A stretch of DNA of 64,000 bases, taken from positions 32,096-96,095 of the forward strand of contig NZ_LN851186.1 in the NCBI RefSeq assembly GCF_001243895.1. Reading direction: 5' to 3'. Numbering within the stretch: position 1 is the stretch's first letter; every line of letters starts with the position of its first letter. Below, piece after piece: positions 43,377 through 52,813 of the stretch. The DNA comes from Bacillus testis. GTDB taxonomy: Bacteria; Bacillota; Bacilli; Bacillales; DSM-1321. Below the pieces are notes generated by a model, which was not told the DNA's origin, made no database searches, and worked only from the letters and a program-made list of their open reading frames with translations. Both the position numbers and the translations under genes were made by a program.

Positions 43377-44534
43377 TTACCGGATTTGCATTTCATGGAT
43401 AAATATATCCATATTGTATGGAAGCACTATTTGCCCCATATAAAGTTCTGAGCCGGACGCTATATCGATAATGGATAAAGTTGTCTTTTTATTATCCATG
43501 CTGGTGCTGACTGCATAGATCTTTCCGTCTTTTACGATTGGCGAAATACTATTTGTATTTAATAGCCCAGGCACTTTTTTTATTTGCTTCGTGGCAGTGT
43601 CGAAGAAAACCAAGCCAAACGATTTTTTGTCCTGGTAGATTAAATAACGTTCCGAATACTCTACGTGGTTTTCAGCTTCTGTACCGGTTAACCGAATCAT
43701 TTGCTCCACTTGCCCACTGCCCATGTTAACGCGCAAGATCGACCGTCCTTTTACTTCTACTTGGGTCAATTCATCATCTACTTCTGTACGCTGTTCCTCT
43801 GTCCAAGAGAAAAAGATCGATTCAGGGTCCGTTTTCTCCCCGTAATAAGAACTTGGCGTTGTATCCAGTTCTCTAGTCAATTGGCCCGCTCGTTTGCGGT
43901 CATTAAATAACCGTGTTGATTCTTTCACTTGGCTGCTATTCAGGTCAATGGTCAACCTGTAGAGATTCCAGTCTTTGCTGTCAGACGAACGGATGAGCAG
44001 CCGTAAGATGTTTCCTTCCGTCTCCATATAGGCTATATTCGCCTGCTTTTGCTTCGATAGCCCTGACGGCAATTGAATGAAGACTTGTTTTTCTTTCATG
44101 CTGTCTTTATCAAGGATACTAACATGCAGTTGCTTGCTTTTTTCCATATCGATAGGATGGGCGTACAATAGCCACTTTCCAGTTTCATCGAAGGCCGACT
44201 CGTCCCGCTTTTCTCTCATGAAAGAGGGATATTTACGGATCCGTTCCTCCATTTTACCGTTTCCATCTCCATCCCATACGCCAAATGCCCTTTTAAAAGC
44301 CGTTATAGGCTGGATGTTGGACCCTTTATCGTCCACTTCCACCATATGATTGCTGCGATTGATTGTGAGATTCCCTTTAAGGCGAACATCCTTTGCCAAC
44401 TCTTGGTCGCCGCTTACCCTTTCAAGGGCTATCTGGCTGTATTCTTTGCGTTCGGCATGTTCCTGGATATAATAAACCAGCAAAGCCGCAATAGGTACAA
44501 TCGCAGCCAATACTGTAAACAAATACCGTTTCAT
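43377..44534 (-). CDS. Membrane-anchored protein of the GntR-ABC operon, unknown function
   Basis: A 385-residue protein with one N-terminal helix (residues 4-23) and a long soluble part presumed outside the membrane. Repeating short motifs (KWLLYAHPIDMEKSKQLHV; ERYLIYQDKKSFGLVFFDTA; DGKIYAVSTSMDNKKTTLSI) suggest a beta-propeller-like fold. I do not recognise a named family. It lies 11 bp after the ABC permease gene, so it is the last gene of the GntR-controlled operon and may assist that transporter or sense its substrate. Confidence 0.7.
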   Translation of the reverse strand: MKRYLFTVLAAIVPIAALLVYYIQEHAERKEYSQIALERVSGDQELAKDVRLKGNLTINRSNHMVEVDDKGSNIQPITAFKRAFGVWDGDGNGKMEERIRKYPSFMREKRDESAFDETGKWLLYAHPIDMEKSKQLHVSILDKDSMKEKQVFIQLPSGLSKQKQANIAYMETEGNILRLLIRSSDSKDWNLYRLTIDLNSSQVKESTRLFNDRKRAGQLTRELDTTPSSYYGEKTDPESIFFSWTEEQRTEVDDELTQVEVKGRSILRVNMGSGQVEQMIRLTGTEAENHVEYSERYLIYQDKKSFGLVFFDTATKQIKKVPGLLNTNSISPIVKDGKIYAVSTSMDNKKTTLSIIDIASGSELYMGQIVLPYNMDIFIHEMQIR

Positions 44535-44545
44535 TCCGCTCCCCC

Positions 44546-45346
44546 CTATACCGCTATTTTTTTATTTATGACATACGCACTGAGCGCTATTGCCGACAGC
44601 ACAATCAATGCCCAGCTGATACTGAATATAACGGCATATTCCTTGGCGTAAAGAGGAATGATCATGTTGTTAATCAAAGTAGGCAACAGGACGAATAATA
44701 GACAAACAAAACCATATAGAACAGCAGCTGCAATGCCGGCAATCCCGTAGCTTCTTTCCAGGAGAATCATGCAAAACAGGACAAGTACACTCGTGATCCC
44801 CACTCCATAATAAAAAAGAAAGGTGCTGCCATTCACTGGAATCAATATATAAAGCAGCGGATCGCTCCCTATCCAGCTCCGAAAATTCCCCGGCATCGTT
44901 CCAGCCGCAGGCATTATCATGCTAAAAATACCCTTAAAAACAGGATATAGCGCCATTTGGACAACCACGGAACAAAAAATATACAACAGGATGCTCACAA
45001 GCTTGGCAAAATAAATATTCATTCGATTCCCCGGCAGCAAAAGAAGCTGATAAGCAAAGGTATTTTTTCCGAACCATTCTCGATACCAGGTCAAAAAGAC
45101 ATAAATCAATAAGCTGACGATAATGAGTGCAATCGGAAAATAAAAGAAGAGGCTTTGCGTCACTCCTTCCAATCCAATGCGGTCAATGGAGTACCCTTTT
45201 CTAACCGCTTCCTTCCATGAATGCGCATGGCTGAAAGAGCTTATTGTGACAACCAACAGCTGGACAATCATCATCAAGCCCAGTAAAGAAGCGAATAATT
45301 TCCAAATACGCTTCATCTCGAAATCCACTAATTTCAGGAATGTCAT
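44546..45346 (-). CDS. ABC transporter membrane subunit
   Basis: A 266-residue protein with six or seven hydrophobic segments, similar in layout to ABC-2 type exporter or YtrC-like subunits (LVDFEMKRIWKLFASLLGLM at the N-terminus; FAYQLLLLPGNRMNIYFAKL, a pattern common to ABC-2 proteins before the second helix). The ATG overlaps the stop of the ATPase gene by 4 bp. Exported compound unknown; such operons in Bacillus often answer to cell-wall antibiotics. Confidence 0.83.
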   Translation of the reverse strand: MTFLKLVDFEMKRIWKLFASLLGLMMIVQLLVVTISSFSHAHSWKEAVRKGYSIDRIGLEGVTQSLFFYFPIALIIVSLLIYVFLTWYREWFGKNTFAYQLLLLPGNRMNIYFAKLVSILLYIFCSVVVQMALYPVFKGIFSMIMPAAGTMPGNFRSWIGSDPLLYILIPVNGSTFLFYYGVGITSVLVLFCMILLERSYGIAGIAAAVLYGFVCLLFVLLPTLINNMIIPLYAKEYAVIFSISWALIVLSAIALSAYVINKKIAV

Positions 45347-46032
45347 TTACCATGCACCTCCCGCAGCTTATCGACAACCGATTTGCCTTCTTCAACACGC
45401 ACCTGCTCTGTATAGAAATCTTCCACAATCCTTCCTCTATCCAAGATGACCACACGATCTAGCAGATGCTCCACTTCATCGATTTCATGGGTGGTCAGCA
45501 GGATCCCGCGGCCTTCCATATACGGAGATGAAAACAAATCCCTTATTTTCTCTTTGGCGAACATGTCAATCCCTGAGAAAGGTTCATCCATCAGCACATA
45601 ATCACTATTGAAGGAAAGCCCGAGCAATAAGTTCAACTTAGAAGCGTTTCCCTTTGATAAATGATGTATCTTGTCTCCATATGAAAGGTTAAAATAATCC
45701 ATTAACTCTTCTGCCCGTTCATCGTTCCATGTTGGATAAAAATCAATCATAAATTGAAACGCTTGTTTGATCGTCATCCCGGAAGGCATCGTCAAATGAT
45801 CGGGGACAAGCGAAACATTGGCGCCGCGTTCCTTCTTGACACTGATTCCATCAACCGTAATGTCGCCTTCCTTAAAAGGGATTAATCCCATCACTGCCTT
45901 CATAGTCGTTGATTTTCCGGTTCCATTCACCCCGATCAAGCAGGTGATTTCCCCTTTTTTAACGGTAAAAGAAACATCTTTCAACACTTGTTTGAGTCTG
46001 TACTTCTTGGATAACCCTTTAATTTCTATCAA
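45343..46032 (-). CDS. ABC transporter ATP-binding protein (YtrB/YhcH-like)
   Basis: A 229-residue ATPase: Walker A LIGVNGTGKSTTMKA, signature-region HHLSKGNASKLNLLLGLSFN (LSKGN in place of LSGGQ), Walker B DYVLMDEPFSGIDM, H-loop LLTTHEIDE. The altered signature LSKG is common in GntR-linked ABC-2 exporters. It starts at TTG 46030-46032, seven bases after GGGGAG, 13 bp after the regulator gene. Confidence 0.92.
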   Translation of the reverse strand: MIEIKGLSKKYRLKQVLKDVSFTVKKGEITCLIGVNGTGKSTTMKAVMGLIPFKEGDITVDGISVKKERGANVSLVPDHLTMPSGMTIKQAFQFMIDFYPTWNDERAEELMDYFNLSYGDKIHHLSKGNASKLNLLLGLSFNSDYVLMDEPFSGIDMFAKEKIRDLFSSPYMEGRGILLTTHEIDEVEHLLDRVVILDRGRIVEDFYTEQVRVEEGKSVVDKLREVHGK

Positions 46033-46045
46033 TCCCCATCTCCCC

Positions 46046-46411
46046 TTATCCTTGCGCGTATGATTCCTTCACAGCACGCACCACTTCTTCAACCGGTACG
46101 TTGATTTTCTTCATGGTCTCAATATAGGCCGTTGTTGCTTCATTGATCAGCTGCATCCTGATGCTTTGCAAGACTTGTTCATCCTGTGTGATGGTGCTGG
46201 GAAAATTCCGCTCTGTTTTAATCAAACCAAGATCCTCCATTTCTTTATACGCTTTCTGGACCGTGTTCGGGTTGATGTTCAGCATGACCGCCAGCTCTCT
46301 CCGTGACGGCACTTCTTCCCCCGCCTTTAAAGCGCCGGTAGCCATTTGCTGTTTGAAGTGCATGATCACTTGCATATAGATTGGCTCTCTGTTGTTTAGT
46401 TCCAGCTTCAC
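46046..46411 (-). CDS. GntR-family regulator (YtrA subfamily)
   Basis: A 121-residue short GntR protein. Winged helix: REPIYMQVIMHFKQQMATGA, EEVPSRRELAVMLNINPNTV and QKAYKEMEDLGLIKTERNF. The tail of about 45 residues is the small dimerisation/effector region of the YtrA group. The GTG at 46409-46411 sits seven bases after AGGAGG, while the ATG two codons earlier is only one or two bases from it, so GTG is preferred. It is the first gene of the operon and presumably represses it through the inverted repeats just upstream. Confidence 0.9.
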   Translation of the reverse strand: MKLELNNREPIYMQVIMHFKQQMATGALKAGEEVPSRRELAVMLNINPNTVQKAYKEMEDLGLIKTERNFPSTITQDEQVLQSIRMQLINEATTAYIETMKKINVPVEEVVRAVKESYAQG

Positions 46412-46435
46412 GTGCATTCCTCCTCTGCTTGAGGT

Positions 46436-46484
46436 GTGTATGACGTTGTTCATACACTGTATGGGTGTATTATTACATCCATAC
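46436..46484. promoter_or_regulatory. Two inverted repeats, likely GntR operators
   Basis: GTGTATGA-N6-TCATACAC at 46436-46457 is perfect. A second, near-perfect one (GTATGG...CCATAC with inner TGTA/TACA) is at 46459-46484. Both lie between the regulator start and its presumed promoter. Confidence 0.7.
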
Positions 46485-46542
46485 ACCAAAACAGTCAACC
46501 ATATTTTTCAAATAGAGCAATAAATATCCTTTTAATAAAATT

Positions 46543-46579
46543 GAAAAAGGCCTTACCCTTTAGTGGATAAGACCTTTTC
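46543..46579 (-). terminator. Terminator of the YdhK-like gene
   Basis: On the minus strand AAAAGGTCTTATCC pairs with GGGTAAGGCCTTTTTC around the loop ACTAAA, 14 bp past the stop at 46593. Confidence 0.8.
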
Positions 46580-46592
46580 TTTACCGTATTCT

Positions 46593-47252
46593 TTATTTAG
46601 CAGCTTCTAGTTCACTTTCAACAAGCCACTTATGATTTTTCACTTTGTCACCGCCGGTTGTCGGTTGGTAATCTACCATATAGACAGTTGTATCTTCTGA
46701 AGACACAACATTTGCTTTTGCGCCCTCCATGCCTTTCATATGGTTAGCATCAATTGTCACTTCTGTACCTTTTTCTAGTTTTTTGTCACCGGCATCCTTC
46801 AATTCCTGCTGGATGATCCATTTATGGTTCTTCACTTCATCGCCTCCGTCAGTCGGCTTGTAGTCCAACATATAAGCAGTTGTATCGTAAGCCCCCACTA
46901 CAGTTGCTTCAGCGTTTTTCATTCCTTTCATGTGGTCGGCTTTAATAATAACCTTGCTTCCAACCTCATACTTAGGATTTTCCGCTTTCGTTAAGCCTTC
47001 CGGCACGTTTCCTGAATCATCGTGCATCTCCATGCCATCCATATTCTCATTATCCTCTGTATCCTCTGCGTCATTTTCATCTTTGTTGTTATCTTCTGTT
47101 TCAGTCGCATTATCATCATTCTTGTCTGCTTGTTCAGTCGTTTGATCCTTGTTATTGTCTTTGTCATTACCATCATCGTTTCCGTTACAAGCAGCCAATG
47201 CGAATACGAGTAGCAATGAAAATAGTGCAGCGAGAAATTTTTTGTTCTTCAA
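46593..47252 (-). CDS. YdhK-like lipoprotein with two DUF1541 repeats
   Basis: A 219-residue lipoprotein (lipobox FALAAC near residue 21), then a long Asp/Asn/Glu/Lys-rich linker (about residues 25-80) and two tandem DUF1541 units. Each contains the HMKGM core and a YMxDYxPTxGGDxVKNHKW stretch (about 95-150 and 160-215). The family is secreted by Bacillus and staphylococci; methionine- and histidine-rich HMKGM suggests metal (copper) binding, which is inference. Start: TTG at 47250-47252, seven bases after GGAGGG. Confidence 0.88.
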   Translation of the reverse strand: MKNKKFLAALFSLLLVFALAACNGNDDGNDKDNNKDQTTEQADKNDDNATETEDNNKDENDAEDTEDNENMDGMEMHDDSGNVPEGLTKAENPKYEVGSKVIIKADHMKGMKNAEATVVGAYDTTAYMLDYKPTDGGDEVKNHKWIIQQELKDAGDKKLEKGTEVTIDANHMKGMEGAKANVVSSEDTTVYMVDYQPTTGGDKVKNHKWLVESELEAAK

Positions 47253-47668
47253 TGATATACCCTCCGTTATTCTGCTATATTTTTGTAACCACTCAGTAAA
47301 TAGCCTTAACCGCTCGCTTTCAAACAATTTTTTTAGAAATTCCTTAAAAACCGCACACTTTACGTATAACTTAAAACGTATTCGTCACAATATGAAGAAG
47401 TTTGAAATCATCTGTCCGATTCGGTCGAGCGAAACGTAGGGGCAAAAGCAACAAAAGGACAGCGCATATGTCCAAATGAACTGCAACACAACTTTAAACA
47501 AGGGGTGGCTGGGAACGTATTATTGACGGAGTGAAGAAAATGGGGTTAGGGCATTCGATGTCATGTTGAGGATCCTGCCCTACAAAGATCTTTCTTTGAT
47601 CATTTTAGTGAAACAGGAAATAAAGAGTTATACGATTTATAACAATCATGATTGGTCAATGGAACGTG
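47253..47668. other. Intergenic region without a supportable gene
   Basis: 416 bp between the YdhK-like gene and the ridA terminator. Short frames exist on both strands, but none has a ribosome site and recognisable content. It may hold decayed sequence. Confidence 0.5.
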
Positions 47669-47705
47669 AAAAAGCTGCTGCCTGCAACATGCAGACAGCA
47701 GCTTC
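47669..47705 (-). terminator. Terminator of ridA
   Basis: AAGCTGCTG (47672-47680) pairs with CAGCAGCTT (47696-47704); on the minus strand TTTTT follows. Confidence 0.85.
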
Positions 47706-47753
47706 AAGAAGTTGCCTAGTTTTTTTCAAAACGTTCTTTACAAAGGCTATGCC

Positions 47754-48134
47754 TTATTTAGTTACTGCAATCACTTCTACTTCACAAAGAACGCCTTTAG
47801 GCAATTCACGGACAGCTACGCATGAACGGGCTGGTTTATGTTCTGAGAAGTATTCGCCGTATACAGCATTGAATGCGGCAAAATCATTCATATCGACAAT
47901 AAAGCAAGTTGTTTTCACTACTTGTTCAAGAGAAGAACCTGCTTCGGCAAGTACAGCTTTCACGTTTTCCATGACCTGCTTCGCTTGTTCAGAGACGCCG
48001 CCTTCCACTACTTCTCCAGTCGCCGGATTAATAGGGATTTGCCCTGAAGCATATAGCATGTTTCCTACTTTAATTCCTTGGCAATATGGCCCGATTGCAG
48101 CTGGTGCATTTGTTGTATTGATCACTTCTAACAT
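47754..48134 (-). CDS. ridA: RidA/YjgF enamine/imine deaminase
   Basis: A 126-residue RidA protein. Conserved stretches: [37 protein letters not shown], and [20 protein letters not shown] with the active-site Arg, followed by the usual C-terminal IAVTK. It hydrolyses reactive enamines made by PLP enzymes. AAGGAG precedes the ATG. It follows the broken regulator gene, and YheO/DauR-type regulators are often found next to ridA. Confidence 0.95.
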   Translation of the reverse strand: MLEVINTTNAPAAIGPYCQGIKVGNMLYASGQIPINPATGEVVEGGVSEQAKQVMENVKAVLAEAGSSLEQVVKTTCFIVDMNDFAAFNAVYGEYFSEHKPARSCVAVRELPKGVLCEVEVIAVTK

Positions 48135-48162
48135 TTGTTCAGCACTCCTTCATCATCATTTT

Positions 48163-48713
48163 TTATTTTTCATCTTTAGCTTGTAGGTTGCGAAGATGTA
48201 AATATACGGTGTGTTTCGTGATTTTCAAGGCTTTCGCAACAATGGCGGCCGCGTCTCTCATCTGGAAAACGCCGCGCCCATGCAGGAAGCCGATAATCTG
48301 TTTATTGCGGTCCGCATGTGAAACGGGCGAAGAATCCACTTCCTGGATGGTTGCCTGAATGATGACATTCATCATTTCTTCCACATTGTTAGCGAAATAT
48401 TCATGTTGCCTTGAATGGATTGCTTCTCTCGGAGAAAAAATACTCATCACTTCACTGAATGGCCTGTCTACATTTATATTAATACATAATAAGCCAATAA
48501 TGTTCTTATTTTCTCCATAAATAACCATTGTCGTTGATTTCATAAGCTGATTTTTGCTTATTTCGGGTAAAGTAGCTTAAGTATTCCTGATCTTCTTTGC
48601 TGTTTATTTCCTTCAACATCTGCAAGGCCAAATTGGTGATCGGTGCACCGACTTCCCGATAGGAACTAAAATTTGTTGATCGGTTTTCGTCAATCGCACT
48701 TGTTCCGCCACTT
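48163..48713 (-). pseudogene. Frameshifted YheO/DauR-type regulator
   Basis: The downstream part (48163-48540) encodes MVIYGENKNIIGLLCININV and the C-terminal helix-turn-helix (DAAAIVAKALKITKHTVYLH) of a PAS-like/HTH_22 regulator. Upstream, in another frame, are SSYREVGAPITNLALQMLKE and QEYLSYFTRNK, the middle of the same family. Shifting one base in the A-run near 48560 joins them (FTRNK to KNQLMKSTTM). The usual N-terminal third is not found. Either it is a decayed gene or a sequencing error plus a truncation. Confidence 0.7.
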
Positions 48714-49033
48714 CACCCTCTTTTCTGTGCTTTATCCGCATTATGTATCTAAACAATCGTTGATTCACTTAACTATCGTTGAGTATAGTTTTTCATGAAA
48801 TATATTACAATAATAATAAATTGGAAATGATAAGATACTGTCCATTCACTTTTTGCTCCTTTCATTGTAAAGTATTCTCTATAAAATGATTTACCATTAG
48901 CAGCCATGGTAAAATAAAAGAAGAATCATCTTCTGCATTAGCCTAAGGGCATTTTACAGACTGATCACCGATTATGAAGAAGGAAGCAAAAGCCGCTTTT
49001 CATAATCATTATCTAAAAAGGAGTGTTGCCATA
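48714..49033. other. Region upstream of pepT with direct repeats
   Basis: Two exact ATCGTTGA repeats at 48756-48763 and 48775-48782, 19 bp apart (about two helical turns), could be a tandem operator. AT-rich promoter-like sequence follows. No gene. Confidence 0.4.
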
Positions 49034-50266
49034 ATGAAAAAGGAATTGGTAGACCGCTTTATTACATATGTAAAAATTGACACGCAATCTGATGCAAGCA
49101 GCCCCACAACTCCGTCCACTCAGAAACAGTTCGACCTCGCCAATAAGCTGGTTGAAGAACTGAAACAGATGGGCATGGAAGACGTTACAATCGATGAACA
49201 TGCATACGTAATGGCTACATTGCCGGCCAACAGCAGTAAAGAGCTTCCGACAATCGGTTTCCTGGCGCATATCGATACAGCTACTGATATGACCGGCGCC
49301 AATGTAAACCCGCAAATCTGGGAAAATTACGATGGTGGAGACATTGTTTTAAACGAAAAGTTGAACGTAATCCTTTCGCCAAAAGAATTCCCTGAATTAT
49401 CTGGCTATAAAGGGCACACACTGATTACCACGGATGGAACCACACTGCTCGGAGCCGATGACAAAGCAGGCATGGCAGAAATCATGACAGCGATGGATTA
49501 CCTGATCAAGCATCCGGAAATCAAGCACGGCAAAGTCCGCGTAGCATTCACGCCTGACGAAGAAATCGGCCGCGGCCCCCACAAATTCGATGTGGAAGCC
49601 TTCAACGCTGATTATGCCTACACGATGGACGGAGGCCCGCTTGGAGAACTTCAATATGAAAGCTTCAACGCAGCCGGTGTCCAAGTAACGATCAAGGGCA
49701 AGAACGTCCATCCGGGAACAGCCAAAAACAAAATGATCAATGCAAACAAAATCGCCATTGAGTTCAACAGCAAATTTCCGGAACAAGAAGCTCCTGAATA
49801 CACAGAGGGCTATGAAGGCTTCTACCACCTTCTGTCCATCGAAGGCACAGTCGAAGAGACAAAAATGAGCTACATCATCCGCGACCATGACATGGATACA
49901 TTCAAGGAGAGAAAAGCCTTTATGGCGAAAGTTGCGGCAGACATGCAGGAGAAATACGGAAAAGACCGCATCATCCTCGACATGAATGACCAATATTACA
50001 ATATGGGCGAAAAGATTAAACCAGTGAAACACATTGTCGATATCGCCTATGAAGCCATGAAGAACCTGGACATCGAACCGGTTATCGAACCAATCCGCGG
50101 CGGCACCGACGGCTCGCAGTTATCCTATATGGGCCTTCCGACACCGAATATCTTCACCGGCGGCGAAAACTACCACGGCAAATACGAATACGCGTCCGTG
50201 GACAATATGCTTAAAGCAACACAGGTCATCATTAAAATCCTGAAATTGACCGAGCAAAGAGGATAA
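49034..50266 (+). CDS. pepT: Peptidase T (tripeptide aminopeptidase)
   Basis: A 410-residue M20 zinc peptidase that removes the N-terminal residue of tripeptides in the cytoplasm. Zinc and catalytic motifs: [15 protein letters not shown] (His, Asp), [20 protein letters not shown] (bridging Asp), [14 protein letters not shown] (Glu pair), YAYTMDGG, and the dimer loop [34 protein letters not shown] closes the site. The length equals the usual family length. The ATG at 49034 is ten bases after AAGGAG; a longer reading upstream lacks a site. Confidence 0.97.
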   Translation: MKKELVDRFITYVKIDTQSDASSPTTPSTQKQFDLANKLVEELKQMGMEDVTIDEHAYVMATLPANSSKELPTIGFLAHIDTATDMTGANVNPQIWENYDGGDIVLNEKLNVILSPKEFPELSGYKGHTLITTDGTTLLGADDKAGMAEIMTAMDYLIKHPEIKHGKVRVAFTPDEEIGRGPHKFDVEAFNADYAYTMDGGPLGELQYESFNAAGVQVTIKGKNVHPGTAKNKMINANKIAIEFNSKFPEQEAPEYTEGYEGFYHLLSIEGTVEETKMSYIIRDHDMDTFKERKAFMAKVAADMQEKYGKDRIILDMNDQYYNMGEKIKPVKHIVDIAYEAMKNLDIEPVIEPIRGGTDGSQLSYMGLPTPNIFTGGENYHGKYEYASVDNMLKATQVIIKILKLTEQRG

Positions 50267-50336
50267 AGCCCAGCCTATTTTAAATGAAAACAAAAAACAA
50301 GATTGTTAAACCCTCCATTAAATATTGAAAAAATAA

Positions 50337-50383
50337 AAAGGATAGATAGAGATTGAATCCGTTCGCTCTATCTATCCTTTTTT
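50337..50383 (+). terminator. Terminator of pepT
   Basis: AAGGATAGATAGAG pairs with CTCTATCTATCCTTTTTT across a 13-base loop, followed by T6. Confidence 0.92.
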
Positions 50384-50488
50384 ATGTCACAGCTTGAGGC
50401 GAGTTTTCATCATTTTTTAACAGATGGAGAAAGTAGGTGAAAATCTGGTGGCTTGCAAATGGCCAACTTTTTATTTCAACAACGTGAG

Positions 50489-50513
50489 AAGAGACAGCAC
50501 GTAGCTGTCTCTT
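50489..50513 (-). other. Hairpin at the end of the CorC/HlyC-type gene
   Basis: AAGAGACAGC and GCTGTCTCTT arms with loop ACGTA, touching the stop codon. No T-run on either side, so it is a stabilising hairpin or a weak terminator. Confidence 0.5.
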
Positions 50514-51826
50514 CAACTTTGGCTTTCGTTATCGAAAAGAGGCGAAATGAGCACTTGGTCGATCCGCTTTCCGTCCAAGTCAACCACTTCAAACGAATAC
50601 CCATGGCACTCGACCCGGCTGCCTTTCTCCGGAAAGCCGCCCAACAGGTAAATTAAGAGACCAGCGACCGTATGATAGGAGGAATGTTCTTCTCCAGGGA
50701 AATCTTCCTTCAGGCCCAATGCCCTCTTTAAATCATCGATATGCAGCAGCCCATCCGCTAAATAGGTGCCGTCGTACCGCTCCACCAATTCCGGATGTTC
50801 CTCTTCCACCACAATTTCCCCGACAATGGCTTCAAGGATATCAAATAGGGTGATAATCCCGAGAAAGCCACCATATTCATCCAGCACAAATGCAATCTCA
50901 CTACCGTTCTTTTGCATGCCTTGAAGCACTACACCAGCATCTGCGGACTTTGGAACAATCAAAGGCTGCCTCAATAATTCCAAAATGCGCCCTTTCTCTA
51001 AGCTTGGCCATTCAACCAAAAGATCCCGCACTTCAATATAACCAGCATAATCATCTAAACTGCCTCTGCCGACAGGAAGCTTATTATGCTTACTGGACCT
51101 GAGAAGATCAGCGATTTCTTCCGGCGAATCCTCCAAATCAATCCAATCAAGAGTCGTCCGCGGCTGCATCAGCTCAAACGCAAATTGGTCATGGAAAGCA
51201 AAAACACGCTCAACCTGCTGTACTTCATCTTCCTCAAACGATCCTTCTTGGGCTCCTTTTGAAAGTAATTGCTTTAACTCCAGTTCTGTTTCCTCGCTGG
51301 AATGCTCCTGCTTCAAACCGAGGAACCGAAAGATAAATAAAGTCGATTTAGATAGAATCCAAATAAACGGCCGCATCAATTTAGCGAAAGCATCCATGGC
51401 GGAAATGACGGCCATAGAAACCCGTTCGGGAGCGATAATCGCAATCCTTTTCGGGACCAATTCACCGGCGATCAGAGATAGATAAGTGATTAGCGACACA
51501 ATGGCAATATAACTCAGAGACTCGGCCAGCTCTCTATTCATCCCCCATCCGTTCAAGATGCCGGCAATAGGATCGGATAATCGTGCGCCTCCAAAAGCGC
51601 CGTTGATAATCCCGATTAATGTAATGCCAACCTGGACGGTGGAAAGGAGATCGGTTGGATTCCCTGCATAATGGAGCGCCAACCGTGCTCTGTTTTTTCC
51701 CTGTTCAGCCTCCATCTTTAATTTGGCCGGATTGGCGGATATTAAGGCCAATTCAGTCATGGCAAAAAGGCCATTCAAGAAAATGAGCAGCAGGACAATC
51801 AAAAAATCAGATAACCAGGAAGACAC
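50513..51826 (-). CDS. Hemolysin-family CNNM/CBS/CorC membrane protein (YqhB/YhdP-like)
   Basis: A 437-residue protein. DUF21/CNNM membrane domain, residues about 1-190 (LIVLLLIFLNGLFAMTELAL; SANPAKLKMEAEQG; AESLSYIAIVSLITYLSLIAG ending ELVPKRIA), then a CBS pair (about 205-330; MQPRTTLDWIDLEDSPEEIA, FDILEAIVGEI) and a C-terminal CorC_HlyC domain (about 345-430). The family takes part in magnesium export or homeostasis. I chose the GTG at 51824-51826, ten bases after AAGGTGG; in-frame starts up to 51877 are possible. Confidence 0.9.
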   Translation of the reverse strand: MSSWLSDFLIVLLLIFLNGLFAMTELALISANPAKLKMEAEQGKNRARLALHYAGNPTDLLSTVQVGITLIGIINGAFGGARLSDPIAGILNGWGMNRELAESLSYIAIVSLITYLSLIAGELVPKRIAIIAPERVSMAVISAMDAFAKLMRPFIWILSKSTLFIFRFLGLKQEHSSEETELELKQLLSKGAQEGSFEEDEVQQVERVFAFHDQFAFELMQPRTTLDWIDLEDSPEEIADLLRSSKHNKLPVGRGSLDDYAGYIEVRDLLVEWPSLEKGRILELLRQPLIVPKSADAGVVLQGMQKNGSEIAFVLDEYGGFLGIITLFDILEAIVGEIVVEEEHPELVERYDGTYLADGLLHIDDLKRALGLKEDFPGEEHSSYHTVAGLLIYLLGGFPEKGSRVECHGYSFEVVDLDGKRIDQVLISPLFDNESQS

Positions 51827-52043
51827 GAAGTATTCACCACCTTCTACATGCACATTTATATCTATCTGTATTTCCAATTAATTTTTAAAAATAGGGATCA
51901 ATTACTATTCTAGTATATAATCAAAATGAAATTGTGAGGTAATTCAGAAATAGATATGTAAAAAAACAAGGGAGAGGGCTAAATCCACCGGTTAAGAGAG
52001 AATGACATTTTTTCGTTTGCCGTGCCCATAGACCCGGATACAA

Positions 52044-52085
52044 TAAAAAATGAATCCCTCATCAAAACAAGGGATTCATTTTTTG
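52044..52085 (-). terminator. Terminator of the nucleotidyltransferase gene
   Basis: AAAAAATGAATCCCT pairs with AGGGATTCATTTTTT. The stem overlaps the stop codon at 52076-52078 and is symmetrical. Confidence 0.88.
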
Positions 52086-52792
52086 CCCGCTGAATATCCT
52101 TCGAAAAGCAGGCCGCCGAACGGTTCCAATACTTTTTCAACCAGTTTAATGATGCTTTCTTTTTTCTGCTGCGCATAGAAGGCGTCAAATGCCCGGACAA
52201 ATTCTTGCGCAAATGCTGGATCAAAACGCTTCAACGCTCGGATGATCCACTTCGATTCACCGATCCACTGTCCATTCGTGCGCAGGAAGAATTCATGCAA
52301 CTTCACTGCAAGGTCGCCTGCTATCATCAAGTCTTCGCCCATATCCATCGAGCCTTTGAAGTCATCAAGCACATCCGTCAAAAAGTAGCGCTTCGTCCTT
52401 ATTGTTTCTTCACTCCAGCGCTCGGGGCCTGCAGCCAGACGGTCTTCTGCATCTTCTTTGAATGCCTTTAGGTATATCTCCCCTTTCAGCACCAACCCTT
52501 CAGCAACCATCATAGGCAGTGAGGGGCGCGCTCTTTTGCAGTCCTGTTCCGTAAAATGAAGGTAAGATTCCTGGTTGTGAACGAACAGTTCAACAGGCCA
52601 TCCTTTGAACAGAATAGACTGTCGATATGCGGATGGCACCCTTTCCTCAAAAACAATGATATCCAGATCAGACCTGTCAGTCCCTTCTCCTCTGACGACA
52701 CTGCCGCCCAGCAAAGCTCCGTCGCATGCCGGAAATCTTTCTTCTACGAATAAGCAAGCAGCCTGTCTTGCACTCGGTTTACCGCTGTCCAT
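52076..52792 (-). CDS. Nucleotidyltransferase-fold protein
   Basis: A 238-residue protein of the NTP_transf_2 / DNA polymerase beta-like group: GALLGGSVVRGEGTDRSDLD contains the GS-x-DxD catalytic motif, with the third Asp/Glu probably at VELFVHN. The C-terminal helical half (RYFLTDVLDDFKGSMDMGED; AVKLHEFFLRTNGQWIGESK) resembles proteins related to aminoglycoside nucleotidyltransferases, but the acceptor is unknown. GGGGGAAAATGA precedes the ATG. It lies 21 bp after nos on the same strand with no terminator between them, so co-transcription is likely. Confidence 0.85.
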   Translation of the reverse strand: MDSGKPSARQAACLFVEERFPACDGALLGGSVVRGEGTDRSDLDIIVFEERVPSAYRQSILFKGWPVELFVHNQESYLHFTEQDCKRARPSLPMMVAEGLVLKGEIYLKAFKEDAEDRLAAGPERWSEETIRTKRYFLTDVLDDFKGSMDMGEDLMIAGDLAVKLHEFFLRTNGQWIGESKWIIRALKRFDPAFAQEFVRAFDAFYAQQKKESIIKLVEKVLEPFGGLLFEGYSAGKK

Positions 52793-52813
52793 TCATTTTC
52801 CCCCTATCCTTTG

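Noticed and set aside
47563..48186. Long open frame on the plus strand opposite ridA
   Set aside because: It is antisense to a clear RidA gene, has no ribosome site and low-complexity content.
49397..50032. 211-codon minus-strand frame inside pepT
   Set aside because: It mirrors the pepT coding frame; no start site or domain.
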